Shown here: positions 6,454-12,575 of the stretch, piece by piece
How positions within the stretch are numbered: position 1 is the stretch's first letter
Layout: each line of letters opens with the position of its first letter
Source: a virus
DNA: 39,231 bases
Reading direction: 5' to 3' (one strand)
Virus record (IMG/VR): IMGVR_UViG_2199352024_000004
Coordinates: 1 to 39,231 of that record
The notes under the pieces: model-generated
The model's input: the letters and a program-made list of their open reading frames with translations, nothing else
The model's database searches: none
Told to the model about the DNA's origin: nothing
Made by a program: the position numbers and the translations under genes

Positions 6454-6637
6454 TACTCAACAACCTTTCGGCTAATCTCATAGCGTTAGCCGTGCTATTT
6501 TCACGAAACCCGAAACGGTTCAGCAGTGCCATCAAAATATAGTGTTCACCCGTTGCGCCGATGTTGTCACCGGGCGCGGGTGTCTTTTCGTACTGTGTTT
6601 GTAGTTCGTAATATTCGGACTGTGATAGTTTACGCAT
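6440..6637 (-). CDS. Hypothetical early protein, 65 aa
   Basis: A 65-residue protein, first gene of the unit behind the pseudoknotted leader at 6659-6784. It is probably helical (SQSEYYELQTQYEKTP, then ALLNRFGFRENSTANAMRLAERLL). The only Shine-Dalgarno-like sequence, AAGGAAG, is about 13 bases before ATG and overlaps a small CACT/AGTG hairpin ahead of a T-run, so ribosome access may be controlled. The function is unknown. Confidence 0.7.
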   Translation of the reverse strand: MRKLSQSEYYELQTQYEKTPAPGDNIGATGEHYILMALLNRFGFRENSTANAMRLAERLLSNGYK

Positions 6638-6784
6638 AAATAAAAAATCACTTCCTTGTGAGTGTCGATCTGTCGCTCTGGTTGGCTTGGCGGCCCCGCG
6701 AAGAAACGGGAAAGCTAAACAGAAACGACACTCAGAAAAAAGCGATTCGTTTTCTTCGGCCCGCCGCCAAACGGGTTAAGTTGT
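6638..6784 (-). promoter_or_regulatory. Pseudoknotted leader ahead of the 6440-6637 gene
   Basis: On the transcript the paired segments run B1, B2, C, A, B2', B1', C', A'. B1 is TTGGCGGC/GCCGCCAA (6763-6770 with 6687-6694). B2 is CGAAGAAAACG/CGTTTCTTCG (6748-6758 with 6699-6708, one bulge). C is TCGCT/AGCGA (6741-6745 with 6673-6677). A is TGAGTGTCG/CGACACTCA (6726-6734 with 6659-6667) and extends with TCTGT/ACAGA. The nested B stems therefore cross A and C. A' is followed by a short hairpin and ATTTTTTATTT just before the ATG. The structure could act as an attenuator or hide the weak ribosome site. Confidence 0.6.
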
Positions 6785-6790
6785 ACGTCA

Positions 6791-6819
6791 ATATTACTCC
6801 ATGCTCTTTTACGTGTCAA
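6791..6819 (-). promoter_or_regulatory. Near-consensus sigma-70 promoter
   Basis: TTGACA (6819-6814) and TAATAT (6796-6791) are spaced by exactly 17 bases on the minus strand, predicting a start near 6784. It is one of the best promoters in the window. It drives the unit 6637-5240 (two small proteins and the primase) through the structured leader. Confidence 0.8.
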
Positions 6820-6822
6820 GTA

Positions 6823-7095
6823 TCAGTTTGGGTTGTTGAAGCGCAAGAATATAATAGCTTCGATTTCGTCCAACGTTGCGCCTTCCATGACATGGACACC
6901 ACATACAGCCATGATAATATATCGCGTCTTTCCTTTTGGTGCGCCGAATTTCTGTGAATCATCTGGCGCAAAAATATCACGGTTCTTTGTGGCTCGTCCG
7001 CATAAAATACATGGTTCGTGATGCTTTGCGGATTCTAGCATTGCGTCAATAACCCGCTTTGCGTCTATTTCTCCCGGTGTCAGTTTATTTGCCAT
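6823..7095 (-). CDS. Hypothetical early protein with CxxC motif
   Basis: A 90-residue protein. Residues 29-32 are C-I-L-C, preceded by HH and followed later by C-G-V-H-V, so a zinc-binding fold is likely. The C-terminal part is hydrophobic-helical. A 16-codon frame (7135 down to 7085, beginning MSEQGAYS) overlaps both the stop of the preceding gene and the start of this one, and may serve as a coupling peptide. The promoter of the next unit begins four bases upstream of this gene's stop, on the same strand. The function is unknown. Confidence 0.7.
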   Translation of the reverse strand: MANKLTPGEIDAKRVIDAMLESAKHHEPCILCGRATKNRDIFAPDDSQKFGAPKGKTRYIIMAVCGVHVMEGATLDEIEAIIFLRFNNPN

Positions 7096-7129
7096 GCGTC
7101 ACCATCCGCTGAATACGCGCCCTGTTCGC

Positions 7130-7384
7130 TCATTGCGGCACCTTTTCAATCGCGCTGTAATCTTCCGCGATGGTTCCCTTGCAGCGAGAGCACCAGAAAG
7201 ATTCGTCAAATCCATGTCGACACGGGCCTTTCTTTACGTCCGGATCATCGGGCGGATACTTTTCGATAAGTTCAAGCATGGCGGCCTTGTATGATTCGTC
7301 ATACACTTTTCCGACGATCTTGCAGAATGACCGTGCCGCTTCATCGGCGGCTTGGTTCAAGTCGTTCTGTGTCGGCCCGCTCAT
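7130..7384 (-). CDS. Early protein with zinc-binding C-terminus
   Basis: An 84-residue acidic protein. Its N-terminal half is helical (NDLNQAADEAARSFCKIVG). Residues about 55-69 carry C-R-H-G and C-S-R-C, a likely zinc site of the form CxH...CxxC. The ATG overlaps the stop of the upstream gene. No known family is recognised. Confidence 0.72.
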   Translation of the reverse strand: MSGPTQNDLNQAADEAARSFCKIVGKVYDESYKAAMLELIEKYPPDDPDVKKGPCRHGFDESFWCSRCKGTIAEDYSAIEKVPQ

Positions 7385-7758
7385 TGCGGCACCTGCTGAG
7401 CGGGTTTGACGGGTGGCACTACTTCACATTTCATCGCCAATCCCGTAGACAAAACGCGGCTCATTTTTTTTGTATACAAACGCGGTAAATCTCTTGCGCG
7501 TGTGACAAAAAAGTAAGAATCATATTTAATGGTTTGGTCTGTGTCTAGCCAATAGGTATATATTTCTCCGGCTAAAGGAGTCTTGAACATCCCGAGGCGC
7601 ACGGTTGCGACAATCTCAATGTCAGAATAGGTGTATGATCCGCTTTTCCCGCGTCTCGCTGGTCGCTCTCCGGTGACCTCGTTTGACACAAAACGCACAA
7701 CATCGCCCGGCTTTATTTCTGCTCCGTTTTTATCGACAAACACCGCCTGCCCGCTCAT
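7381..7758 (-). CDS. YopX-like or SH3-like early protein
   Basis: A 125-residue protein beginning MSGQAVFVDKNGAEIKPGDV. The D-x-N-G-x-E-I-x-x-G-D-V-V pattern at 9-21 is the small beta-barrel opening shared by YopX-type and other SH3-like phage proteins. Hydrophobic and aromatic strands follow (YTYWLDTDQTI, YDSYFFVTRAR). The start overlaps the upstream stop by ATGA. The role is unknown; binding to nucleic acid or protein is possible. Confidence 0.72.
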   Translation of the reverse strand: MSGQAVFVDKNGAEIKPGDVVRFVSNEVTGERPARRGKSGSYTYSDIEIVATVRLGMFKTPLAGEIYTYWLDTDQTIKYDSYFFVTRARDLPRLYTKKMSRVLSTGLAMKCEVVPPVKPAQQVPQ

Positions 7759-8168
7759 TGCGCGGCCTCGGTGGGGGTGGGCTCAACGAAGCGATACAGC
7801 ATCATGCAAGCAAATTCTTTTCCGTCTTTCACCTTGAATGAGTCTTGTGATCCGTAATAATGCGAAGGAATCCAGCCGTTAACCGGGTTGGCTTCGTAAG
7901 TTCTGCGGGCTACTTCTTTGCGCTCTTTGTAGGTCGTGCCGTTCGGTATCTCAAACTCATGCCAAAGATGCTCTCTCGCCTTCCCCATGTGGTCAAGGCT
8001 TTGAGTAAGGCGCGTAATTTCGCATGGCGTATTACCGAAACGCGCAAGAGCCATACTTAATTGATCTGGGGTCAATTTCACTTCAACAATATCTTCCCCA
8101 GATAGTTTGTCGGCCACTCTTATCACTGTGTAATCTCTGTTGATAAATATCTCTACTTCACCTTGCAT
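7755..8168 (-). CDS. Hypothetical early protein, 137 aa
   Basis: A 137-residue protein starting at the ATG with AAGGAG eight bases upstream; an in-frame TTG nine codons earlier is rejected. The first 60 residues form a likely beta domain (VEIFINRDYTVIRVADKL ... LTPDQLSMALARFG). Residues 70-110 are basic-helical with H-L-W-H and YKERKEVARR. It is the first gene behind the leader at 8194-8342. No known fold is recognised. Confidence 0.78.
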   Translation of the reverse strand: MQGEVEIFINRDYTVIRVADKLSGEDIVEVKLTPDQLSMALARFGNTPCEITRLTQSLDHMGKAREHLWHEFEIPNGTTYKERKEVARRTYEANPVNGWIPSHYYGSQDSFKVKDGKEFACMMLYRFVEPTPTEAAQ

Positions 8169-8193
8169 AATTGACTCCTTGTTTTTAGGCAAC

Positions 8194-8342
8194 AAAAAAC
8201 ACGCTTGCTTACTTTGAAAAAATGGCCGGTACGGTCAGAGTGACGGCCTGCAAGCCACCGCCCAAACCATTTTTTCAAAATCGACAAACGTGTTTTTTTG
8301 AGACATACTCTGTTCGTGTCACGGGTTGCAGCCCGTCTTACA
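8194..8342 (-). promoter_or_regulatory. Pseudoknotted leader with T-run ahead of the 7755-8168 gene
   Basis: Paired segments on the transcript run V, X, Z, Y, V', X', Y', Z'. V is GACGGGCTGCA/TGCAGGCCGTC (8327-8337 with 8242-8252, 10 of 11). X is CAGAGT/ACTCTG (8307-8312 with 8236-8241). Z is AAAAAACACG/CGTGTTTTTT (8289-8298 with 8194-8203). Y is TTTGAAAAAATGG with CCATTTTTTCAAA (8267-8279 with 8213-8225, 13 perfect pairs) nested in Z. V and X cross Z and Y. Z' itself ends in a run of six Ts, so Z/Z' may terminate transcription. A local ACGGG/CCCGT hairpin (8322-8337) competes with V. Confidence 0.62.
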
Positions 8343-8348
8343 AAGACA

Positions 8349-8379
8349 ATTGTACCACACTTCCGCCATTTTGCGCCAA
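8349..8379 (-). promoter_or_regulatory. Extended -10 promoter
   Basis: The minus strand reads TGTGGTACAAT, an extended -10 element (TACAAT at 8354-8349), with a weak TTGGCG -35 at 8379-8374 and a long 19-base spacing. The start is predicted near 8342, at the 5' end of the leader. It resembles the promoter at 5221-5231. Confidence 0.55.
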
Positions 8380-8396
8380 TCCCGGTGCGTGGCGGG

Positions 8397-8639
8397 CTAG
8401 AATAGCCGGTCTTGTGGGCCGATGTCGCCGCCAGTTTTAGGCCGCTCGAACTTAAGGTCTTCACTCCAATGGTTATGGATTCCTTCTGCGCCAAAATCAA
8501 CTTCAACGATTTCATTTCGTCCGCACTTATACCCAGTCCTGCGAACAACTACTCCTGTCATGCCATGTCGTTTCCCAGGGCCATACACTTTTCCGGTGGC
8601 ATCTCTCCATTGTGGATCATCGACTATAACTTTTTCCAT
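8397..8639 (-). CDS. Small SH3-like early protein, 80 aa
   Basis: An 80-residue protein. ATG at 8639 is chosen, with GGAG ten bases upstream; the longer frame upstream overlaps another gene. It reads like a single beta barrel: VIVDDPQWRDATGKVYGP, then GMTGVVVRRTGY and IVEVDFGAEG. The pattern resembles the tandem barrels of the 757-1365 protein. It ends just before the promoter at 8349-8379, so the operon is internally subdivided here. The function is unknown. Confidence 0.72.
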   Translation of the reverse strand: MEKVIVDDPQWRDATGKVYGPGKRHGMTGVVVRRTGYKCGRNEIVEVDFGAEGIHNHWSEDLKFERPKTGGDIGPQDRLF

Positions 8640-8641
8640 GT

Positions 8642-8833
8642 CTAAAACTCTCCATTGATATGCCCGCCGCTGTTGATGGCGGCTTGGGCTTCGGCGTAAC
8701 AAGAGACGGCTATCTCGTGCAGATGTTCCCACCAGCCAACGATATGCCAATCAATGCGCATGGCCCACAGACGGCGGGCGAGTGAAGAGCGCAACCACGG
8801 CGCGGTGATGGTCGGGTGAGTGTGGCGGGTCAT
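8642..8833 (-). CDS. Hypothetical early protein, 63 aa
   Basis: A 63-residue protein rich in His, Trp and Arg (WLRSSLARRLWAMRIDWHIVGWWEHLHE). The ATG overlaps the previous stop and it ends two bases before the next gene. It is probably helical. No family is recognised; the coding call rests on tight operon spacing. Confidence 0.65.
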   Translation of the reverse strand: MTRHTHPTITAPWLRSSLARRLWAMRIDWHIVGWWEHLHEIAVSCYAEAQAAINSGGHINGEF

Positions 8834-9060
8834 AATCCCGTCTCCGTGAGCAATGCGCGTCCTGATTTACTGACTATCGCGCTGCCGTAATATTCTTCCG
8901 CTAATCCCATGTCGAGCAGGGCGCGAACAGACGATGAGAAAATCTTGCCGTCAATAACCCAATCCCCGGTTGAGCCATTGTACGCGGCGATCTTGCCCGG
9001 TTCGTTTAGTAAGCGCAAGACGTATTTTTGCGCCGCTGTCAGTGTGGGGCGGGCGGTCAT
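8830..9060 (-). CDS. Small winged-helix-like protein
   Basis: A 76-residue protein with the layout of a winged-helix DNA-binding domain. Helix 1 is LTAAQKYVLRLLNEPG, the likely recognition helix is SSSVRALLDMGLAEEY, and a wing strand leads into SKSGRALL, the closing pattern of many small phage wHTH proteins. It could be an early regulator. The start overlaps the upstream stop (ATGA). Confidence 0.75.
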   Translation of the reverse strand: MTARPTLTAAQKYVLRLLNEPGKIAAYNGSTGDWVIDGKIFSSSVRALLDMGLAEEYYGSAIVSKSGRALLTETGL

Positions 9061-9371
9061 TGGGCAGCTCGTTCGGCTCGACGTGCTAACGCTTCATCGC
9101 GTGCAGAACGTATCCACCCCATAAATTCTTTGGCGTCAACGTCTGGGCGGTTTCTGTTTGCAAATTCAAGCCGCATGAACCAACCAGAGTACAAACCTTT
9201 TATTAAGTCTTCGCCTTCTTTTAGATCAAAGTCGGCCAATCCGTACCCGAAATTACGCATATAGTAACGCCAGATGCGCTTTGGATCGTCTTTGTATGCT
9301 GGATTATTCGATGGCGGATTTTCACCACGCATTATCTTGTCGTTGGACTTGAAATACTCTTGTAGCGTCAT
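9057..9371 (-). CDS. Hypothetical early protein, 104 aa
   Basis: A 104-residue protein starting at the ATG with GGAG six bases upstream (a TTG four codons earlier is rejected). It has a well-formed globular composition with aromatic clusters (KRIWRYYMRNFGYGLADFDL, YSGWFMRLEFANR) and an Arg/Ala-rich C-terminal helix. It is preceded by the long hairpin at 9388-9487. No family is recognised. Confidence 0.75.
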   Translation of the reverse strand: MTLQEYFKSNDKIMRGENPPSNNPAYKDDPKRIWRYYMRNFGYGLADFDLKEGEDLIKGLYSGWFMRLEFANRNRPDVDAKEFMGWIRSARDEALARRAERAAQ

Positions 9372-9387
9372 AATATTCTCCAATATC

Positions 9388-9487
9388 GCCGCCGTCCGCG
9401 CTCGCTGTCGTTAGGTTATCGCCGATGCGGGGTGATTGCTTGTCGTGCGTTGCAGGGCGAGACTATAACGAGCGTTGGGACGGCGGC
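9388..9487 (-). promoter_or_regulatory. Long nested hairpin ahead of the 9057-9371 gene
   Basis: GCCGCCGTCC (9388-9397) pairs perfectly with GGACGGCGGC (9478-9487). Inside, GCTCG/CGAGC, a short TTA/TAA element and TCGCC/GGCGA continue the stem, giving a nested hairpin of roughly 100 bases that fills most of the gap between two genes. Five-base complementarities from the upstream gene (GTTGC, GATTG) to the apical loop (GCAAC, CAATC) would make crossing pairs, but these are at chance level. No convincing promoter is seen. Confidence 0.55.
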
Positions 9488-9491
9488 CTGG

Positions 9492-9593
9492 TCAATCGTT
9501 TTTCTTGCGCAACTCCATAAGTATCATCGCCACTACGAACAGAACGACGGCCAAGATCGTGCCGCCAATGTCGACATAGCCTTCGGGGGTCAT
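9492..9593 (-). CDS. Tiny single-pass membrane protein, 33 aa
   Basis: A 33-residue protein whose ATG overlaps the TGA of the preceding small gene. Residues 11-26 (TILAVVLFVVAMILM and neighbours) form one hydrophobic membrane segment, followed by a positively charged tail (ELRKKND), implying an N-out, C-in arrangement. It is one of two adjacent tiny membrane proteins. It could disturb the host envelope, or serve in early takeover or superinfection exclusion; none of this is proven. Confidence 0.6.
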   Translation of the reverse strand: MTPEGYVDIGGTILAVVLFVVAMILMELRKKND

Positions 9594-9709
9594 TTCGTCA
9601 CGTAATCCACGAGCGCGGCAATACCGGCGAGCACCGTTATGGCAGCGCCACAGACGAACAGCGCGGCCAGCGGGTCTGTGGATTGCAGGAAGGCGATTAT
9701 CTCATCCAT
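9590..9709 (-). CDS. Tiny membrane protein, 39 aa
   Basis: A 39-residue protein beginning MDEIIAFLQSTDPL, with AAGGA nine bases before ATG; a longer upstream frame would overlap the neighbouring gene heavily and is rejected. Residues 15-35 (AALFVCGAAITVLAGIAAL) make one membrane helix. It overlaps the next tiny membrane gene by four bases, so the two are likely co-translated. The function is unknown. Confidence 0.62.
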   Translation of the reverse strand: MDEIIAFLQSTDPLAALFVCGAAITVLAGIAALVDYVTK

Positions 9710-10232
9710 TGCGTTTTCCTTCGCGCTGGTCCACGCCGTGCTTGTCGTCGTTCGCCATAAGCAACTTTGCGCGTCGGTCAAGTTCTACGCGATAAGCGCC
9801 GATCTCTTCAATCGTCGCATCCGTTTCGTTCACTTTTTGCCACAGGGCGCGGAACTGGATGTCGGTAAGTTCCGGCGCGGCTTCCGGTCCTGGGGCTGGT
9901 TGCGGGGCCGGGGCGAGTAGGGCGTCGCAAGTGTCAAAGATACCGTAAATTATCCGGCTATAGTCCTGCCAGCTTTCCGCGTCATCGATTCGCGTCGCCT
10001 TGATTTCAGTCAGCGCCGCTTCCAGTAGCCCAACCCGTTCCCGCGCCGCGTCACGCTCGGCGGTCAGGGTGGCGATAGTTACGTCCTTTTCGTTGAGTTG
10101 TTCGGCGATTTCGTCGGCATGAATTACGCCATTCATGAGTTCTTGCCCGAAGCAGATGTTAGATTTCTGCGTGTCGTGTACAAACCACGTCCCTGCTGTT
10201 CCGTGAAACTCCACGCTGTATCTGTTACTCAT
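9702..10232 (-). CDS. Coiled-coil early protein, 176 aa
   Basis: A 176-residue protein, start ATG overlapping the upstream stop with GGAG just before. The N-terminal 40 residues look like a small beta domain (RYSVEFHGTAGTWFVHD). Residues 45-75 form a coiled coil (IAEQLNEKDVTIATLTAERD). A Pro/Ala linker (APAPQPAPGPEAAP, about 105-118) leads to a helical C-terminal part. This is the modular build of many phage early hypotheticals. No enzymatic motif is present. Confidence 0.75.
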   Translation of the reverse strand: MSNRYSVEFHGTAGTWFVHDTQKSNICFGQELMNGVIHADEIAEQLNEKDVTIATLTAERDAARERVGLLEAALTEIKATRIDDAESWQDYSRIIYGIFDTCDALLAPAPQPAPGPEAAPELTDIQFRALWQKVNETDATIEEIGAYRVELDRRAKLLMANDDKHGVDQREGKRNG

Positions 10233-10417
10233 TTCTCCACCCGTGACCAATCTCCCAGCCGCAAACCGGGCTTTACCAGTTCGGGTCGGTCAATGACAAC
10301 GCGGGCATCTTGCGCAAAGTTAGGAGAGATAAAAGCGCCTGTCTGGTCTTGCACGCGCTTTATGTCTTCGCCGTTGATGTGAGTTACATTGGTTGATGCG
10401 CTTTTTACTTTTGGCAT
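10229..10417 (-). CDS. Hypothetical early protein, 62 aa
   Basis: A 62-residue protein with AGGA five bases before ATG. A hairpin GCCGCT/AGCGGC (10436-10441 with 10457-10462) lies in the 60-base gap upstream and may affect translation. The sequence is basic at both ends with a central segment QDQTGAFISPNFAQDARVVID. No family is recognised. Confidence 0.7.
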   Translation of the reverse strand: MPKVKSASTNVTHINGEDIKRVQDQTGAFISPNFAQDARVVIDRPELVKPGLRLGDWSRVEK

Positions 10418-10477
10418 TCTATCCTGCTGCTTTCTGCCGCTCCGCCTTGCGACGGTAGCGGCGATGGGATGTGGTGG

Positions 10478-10927
10478 TTACGGCTTCAAATACCCGCTCA
10501 AATCGCTTGCAATCTGGGCGCGGTGTTCAGTGGTGATCTCGACAAGACCGTCGGGGGTCAGGTTTTCTTTGCCAGCTTTTTCGATGGCCTTTGTGTCGAG
10601 TTTTAGCGCGGGTGTAAAGTTCTTCATGGCCCATTCACGGGCGGCTTTCTCGTCAATGACCTTGACAACGGTAAAGGTTTTGATTTCAAGACCTTCAAAC
10701 GGTTTCTTTCCAATCGCAAAGCCGATAAATTTATCGACGGCTTCGGCTTTTATTTCGGCTTCGAGTTTTTCAATATCCGCGCCGATGATACCGCGTACAT
10801 CTAAGGCATTTTCATAAGCTTCCCATTGCGGGGTGTCTTTCGCGCTTGCTTCTGCGTCTTGTACGCGGGCGCTGTTGGCTTGATAGCCAGCGCGTAATTC
10901 TGCGAGTTTCTTTAATTTTTCAATCAC
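10478..10927 (-). CDS. Recombination-module protein of unknown function, 149 aa
   Basis: A 149-residue protein. GTG at 10927 is chosen because AAGGAGT sits seven bases upstream; the longer ATG frame would start inside the structured gap. Residues 1-60 form a likely helical hairpin or coiled coil (IEKLKKLAELRAGYQ ... IGADIEKLEAEIK). Residues 63-115 (VDKFIGFAIGKKPFEG, then AAREWAMKNFTPALKLD) give a conserved-looking domain ending in an FTPAL-type segment. Its position next to SSB and ERF suggests an accessory recombination or nuclease-control role; this is inference from context. Confidence 0.78.
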   Translation of the reverse strand: MIEKLKKLAELRAGYQANSARVQDAEASAKDTPQWEAYENALDVRGIIGADIEKLEAEIKAEAVDKFIGFAIGKKPFEGLEIKTFTVVKVIDEKAAREWAMKNFTPALKLDTKAIEKAGKENLTPDGLVEITTEHRAQIASDLSGYLKP

Positions 10928-11043
10928 GGGTAGACTCCTTTTGTGCGTATCCATGCGCACCCCGGTCTTGCCTGATATGTTATCCGCCGTTGCCAACGTC
11001 GATTTACGGACTGTCAGCATCTTTGGTGCCGATGAGCGGCGGT
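10928..11043 (-). promoter_or_regulatory. Gap with short crossing stems before the 10478-10927 gene
   Basis: The 116-base gap contains CCGCCG/CGGCGG (11037-11042 with 10984-10989) and GCACC/GGTGC (11025-11029 with 10957-10961), which cross, plus a local GTGCG/CGCAC hairpin (10943-10947 with 10956-10960) near the Shine-Dalgarno. Stems are short, so this is weaker than the other leaders. No promoter is evident; transcription would come from the main leftward promoter. Confidence 0.35.
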
Positions 11044-11448
11044 TTAGAACGGTATCCCGTCATCTGGGAAATCATTACCCGCTGGCGTTTCGGCACGAGC
11101 GGCCCCGGCTGGGTCAAGGAATTTGACTTCGGATGCGTTGATCTCAAAGCTGGATTTCGGCTCGTTATTTTTGTTCATCCAAATACGCGGCCCACCCGTT
11201 GCTTTGTCGGCTTGTAGGCGGCCTGTAACGAGTACTTTGCTGCCCTTGTGCAGGTATTTGTTGCACGCTTCCGCCTGATTGCCCCAAACTTGCACGCGGA
11301 ACCAAGTTGTCTCTTTGACTGTCTCACCGTTTTGGGTGTACTGATGGCTGGTGGCTACGCTGAAAGACGTGGTAGCTTTTCCCGCTGGGGTGAATTTCAT
11401 TTCGGGGTCTTTTCCGAGATTACCGACAATTGTTATCTGCTGATACAT
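11044..11448 (-). CDS. ssb: Single-stranded DNA-binding protein
   Basis: A 134-residue SSB. It begins with the typical MYQQITIVGNLGKDPE and has an OB fold (SFSVATSH, then TTWFRVQVWGNQAE and KGSKVLVTGRLQ) over residues 1-110. After a short flexible linker it ends in the acidic tip D-F-P-D-D-G-I-P-F, which in bacterial SSBs recruits replication and repair partners. It coats single-stranded DNA during replication and ERF-driven annealing. It starts one base after the ERF stop. Confidence 0.95.
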   Translation of the reverse strand: MYQQITIVGNLGKDPEMKFTPAGKATTSFSVATSHQYTQNGETVKETTWFRVQVWGNQAEACNKYLHKGSKVLVTGRLQADKATGGPRIWMNKNNEPKSSFEINASEVKFLDPAGAARAETPAGNDFPDDGIPF

Positions 11449-11449
11449 G

Positions 11450-12091
11450 TTAAGCCGCCTTTACGTAGATTTCGCCCGCGTGGGCCTTCGCTGCTGCATC
11501 AGCGGCTTCGAGTTTGCCATCAGTGCGCCAAGGGCGGTAGATGTTATAGAGTTTTGTTGCTTCGCCCATTGTCATCTTACCAATGCCAAGAACGTTGATA
11601 AGATGCTCGGCGTGGGCTGGAACCTTTGCCCACTCAGCCGCAACTACAAGGGCGGCGGTGACTGGTTTTGCGCTGTTATCCGTCGCTTCCTTTTTACCGC
11701 TTGCCCCGTCCGTGTCATCTCCGGTGTAAATCGCCAGAACAGCGGCGAAGGCGTAGCGGCGAAAGTACGATATTGTCAGGCCGACAACCTGCGCATCATT
11801 CAGTCCCTTTTGTGAGCTAGTGTCCATGAGCATTGTGTTGCTCATCCATTCCCCGCTTTCGTGGAGTAGGATCGTCTCCACTCCGATATTCCCGCCGTCG
11901 CTCATTGGGAACTGACTAACAGCTAACCCGTGTTTTGCTAAAACTGGGCGGGCGGCGGCGATAATAGCCCCAAGATCGGCGTATTTATTGCCAAGATGGG
12001 GGTTTTTGGCGTTTTCGCTGGCTACTGGCATTTCTGCCTGTGCTTTTGATAACGCCCCTGCTAAATTCTTGAGACTTTCGGAGTGTTGCAT
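11450..12091 (-). CDS. erf: ERF-family single-strand annealing recombinase
   Basis: A 213-residue protein of the ERF family, which anneals complementary single strands during phage recombination and circularisation. The diagnostic segments are N-P-H-L-G-N-K-Y-A-D-L (residues about 30-40), L-x-K-H-G-L-A-V-S-Q (about 51-60) and T-I-S-Y-F-R-R-Y-A-F (106-115), followed by an acidic G-D-D-T-D-G. The C-terminal third is alanine-rich and variable. It pairs with the SSB encoded next. The gap upstream is structured (12107-12204). Confidence 0.9.
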   Translation of the reverse strand: MQHSESLKNLAGALSKAQAEMPVASENAKNPHLGNKYADLGAIIAAARPVLAKHGLAVSQFPMSDGGNIGVETILLHESGEWMSNTMLMDTSSQKGLNDAQVVGLTISYFRRYAFAAVLAIYTGDDTDGASGKKEATDNSAKPVTAALVVAAEWAKVPAHAEHLINVLGIGKMTMGEATKLYNIYRPWRTDGKLEAADAAAKAHAGEIYVKAA

Positions 12092-12106
12092 TTTTACCTG
12101 TCCTTT

Positions 12107-12204
12107 GTCGGCTATACGTCCGACATGCTAGTTTATCGCTACCCGGTGGTAGCTAATCCAGCGCGGCGATCCCGAATCGCCAATTCTTCCGCGTGCTGCG
12201 CTGG
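12107..12204 (-). promoter_or_regulatory. Structured leader ahead of ERF
   Basis: The 119-base gap holds three clean hairpins: CCAGCGC (12158-12164) with GCGCTGG (12198-12204), on which GGCGAT/ATCGCC (12165-12170 with 12176-12181) stacks directly; GCTACC/GGTAGC (12138-12143 with 12148-12153); and GTCGG/CCGAC (12107-12111 with 12120-12124), the last just before the Shine-Dalgarno AAAGGACAGG. No T-run follows, so control of translation or RNA stability is more likely than termination. Confidence 0.5.
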
Positions 12205-12210
12205 GGGTGG

Positions 12211-12534
12211 TTAGTATCCCGTCCTTGCGTACCCCGTTGGGTCGTCCGTCGCTTCCGGCGTTGGCAGCCAGTCCATGCTGGTCGGGTCGTTTTCCGGTTT
12301 TGCCGGGGCGGGTTGAAGGGCGGTGAGCTGGCTCATGTCCGCCGTGCGCTGTTTGTACCACCATACATCGCTGCTCAAAACGGGTCGTCCGCTGCCAGAA
12401 ATGAACGGGTAGCCTTCGATGGCTTCGACCATTACGCGGGTCGGCTTGATCGTGCTGGTCTGGATGATGCGCACTGTAACATCGACTGCGCTGGGCCATT
12501 GGTCAACGTGCAGGGTGTAGAGTTGTTCTGTCAT
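12211..12534 (-). CDS. First gene of the leftward operon, 107 aa, unknown function
   Basis: A 107-residue protein. ATG at 12534 is chosen because AGGAG lies seven bases upstream; an in-frame ATG seven codons earlier lacks such a site. The first 60 residues look like a globular alpha/beta domain (YTLHVDQWPSAVDVTVRIIQT ... VMVEAIEGYPFISG). The tail is proline-rich. As the first gene behind the main leftward promoter it holds the place of an early regulator, but it shows no helix-turn-helix. The function is unknown. Confidence 0.75.
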   Translation of the reverse strand: MTEQLYTLHVDQWPSAVDVTVRIIQTSTIKPTRVMVEAIEGYPFISGSGRPVLSSDVWWYKQRTADMSQLTALQPAPAKPENDPTSMDWLPTPEATDDPTGYARTGY

Positions 12535-12575
12535 ATCCTTGCTCCTGTTGGTCATTTGTTTGCTAACGATGATTC

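Noticed and set aside
12128-12499. Long minus-strand frame overlapping the first early gene
   Set aside because: Arg/His-rich translation in another frame of the real gene at 12211-12534; it also runs through the structured gap.
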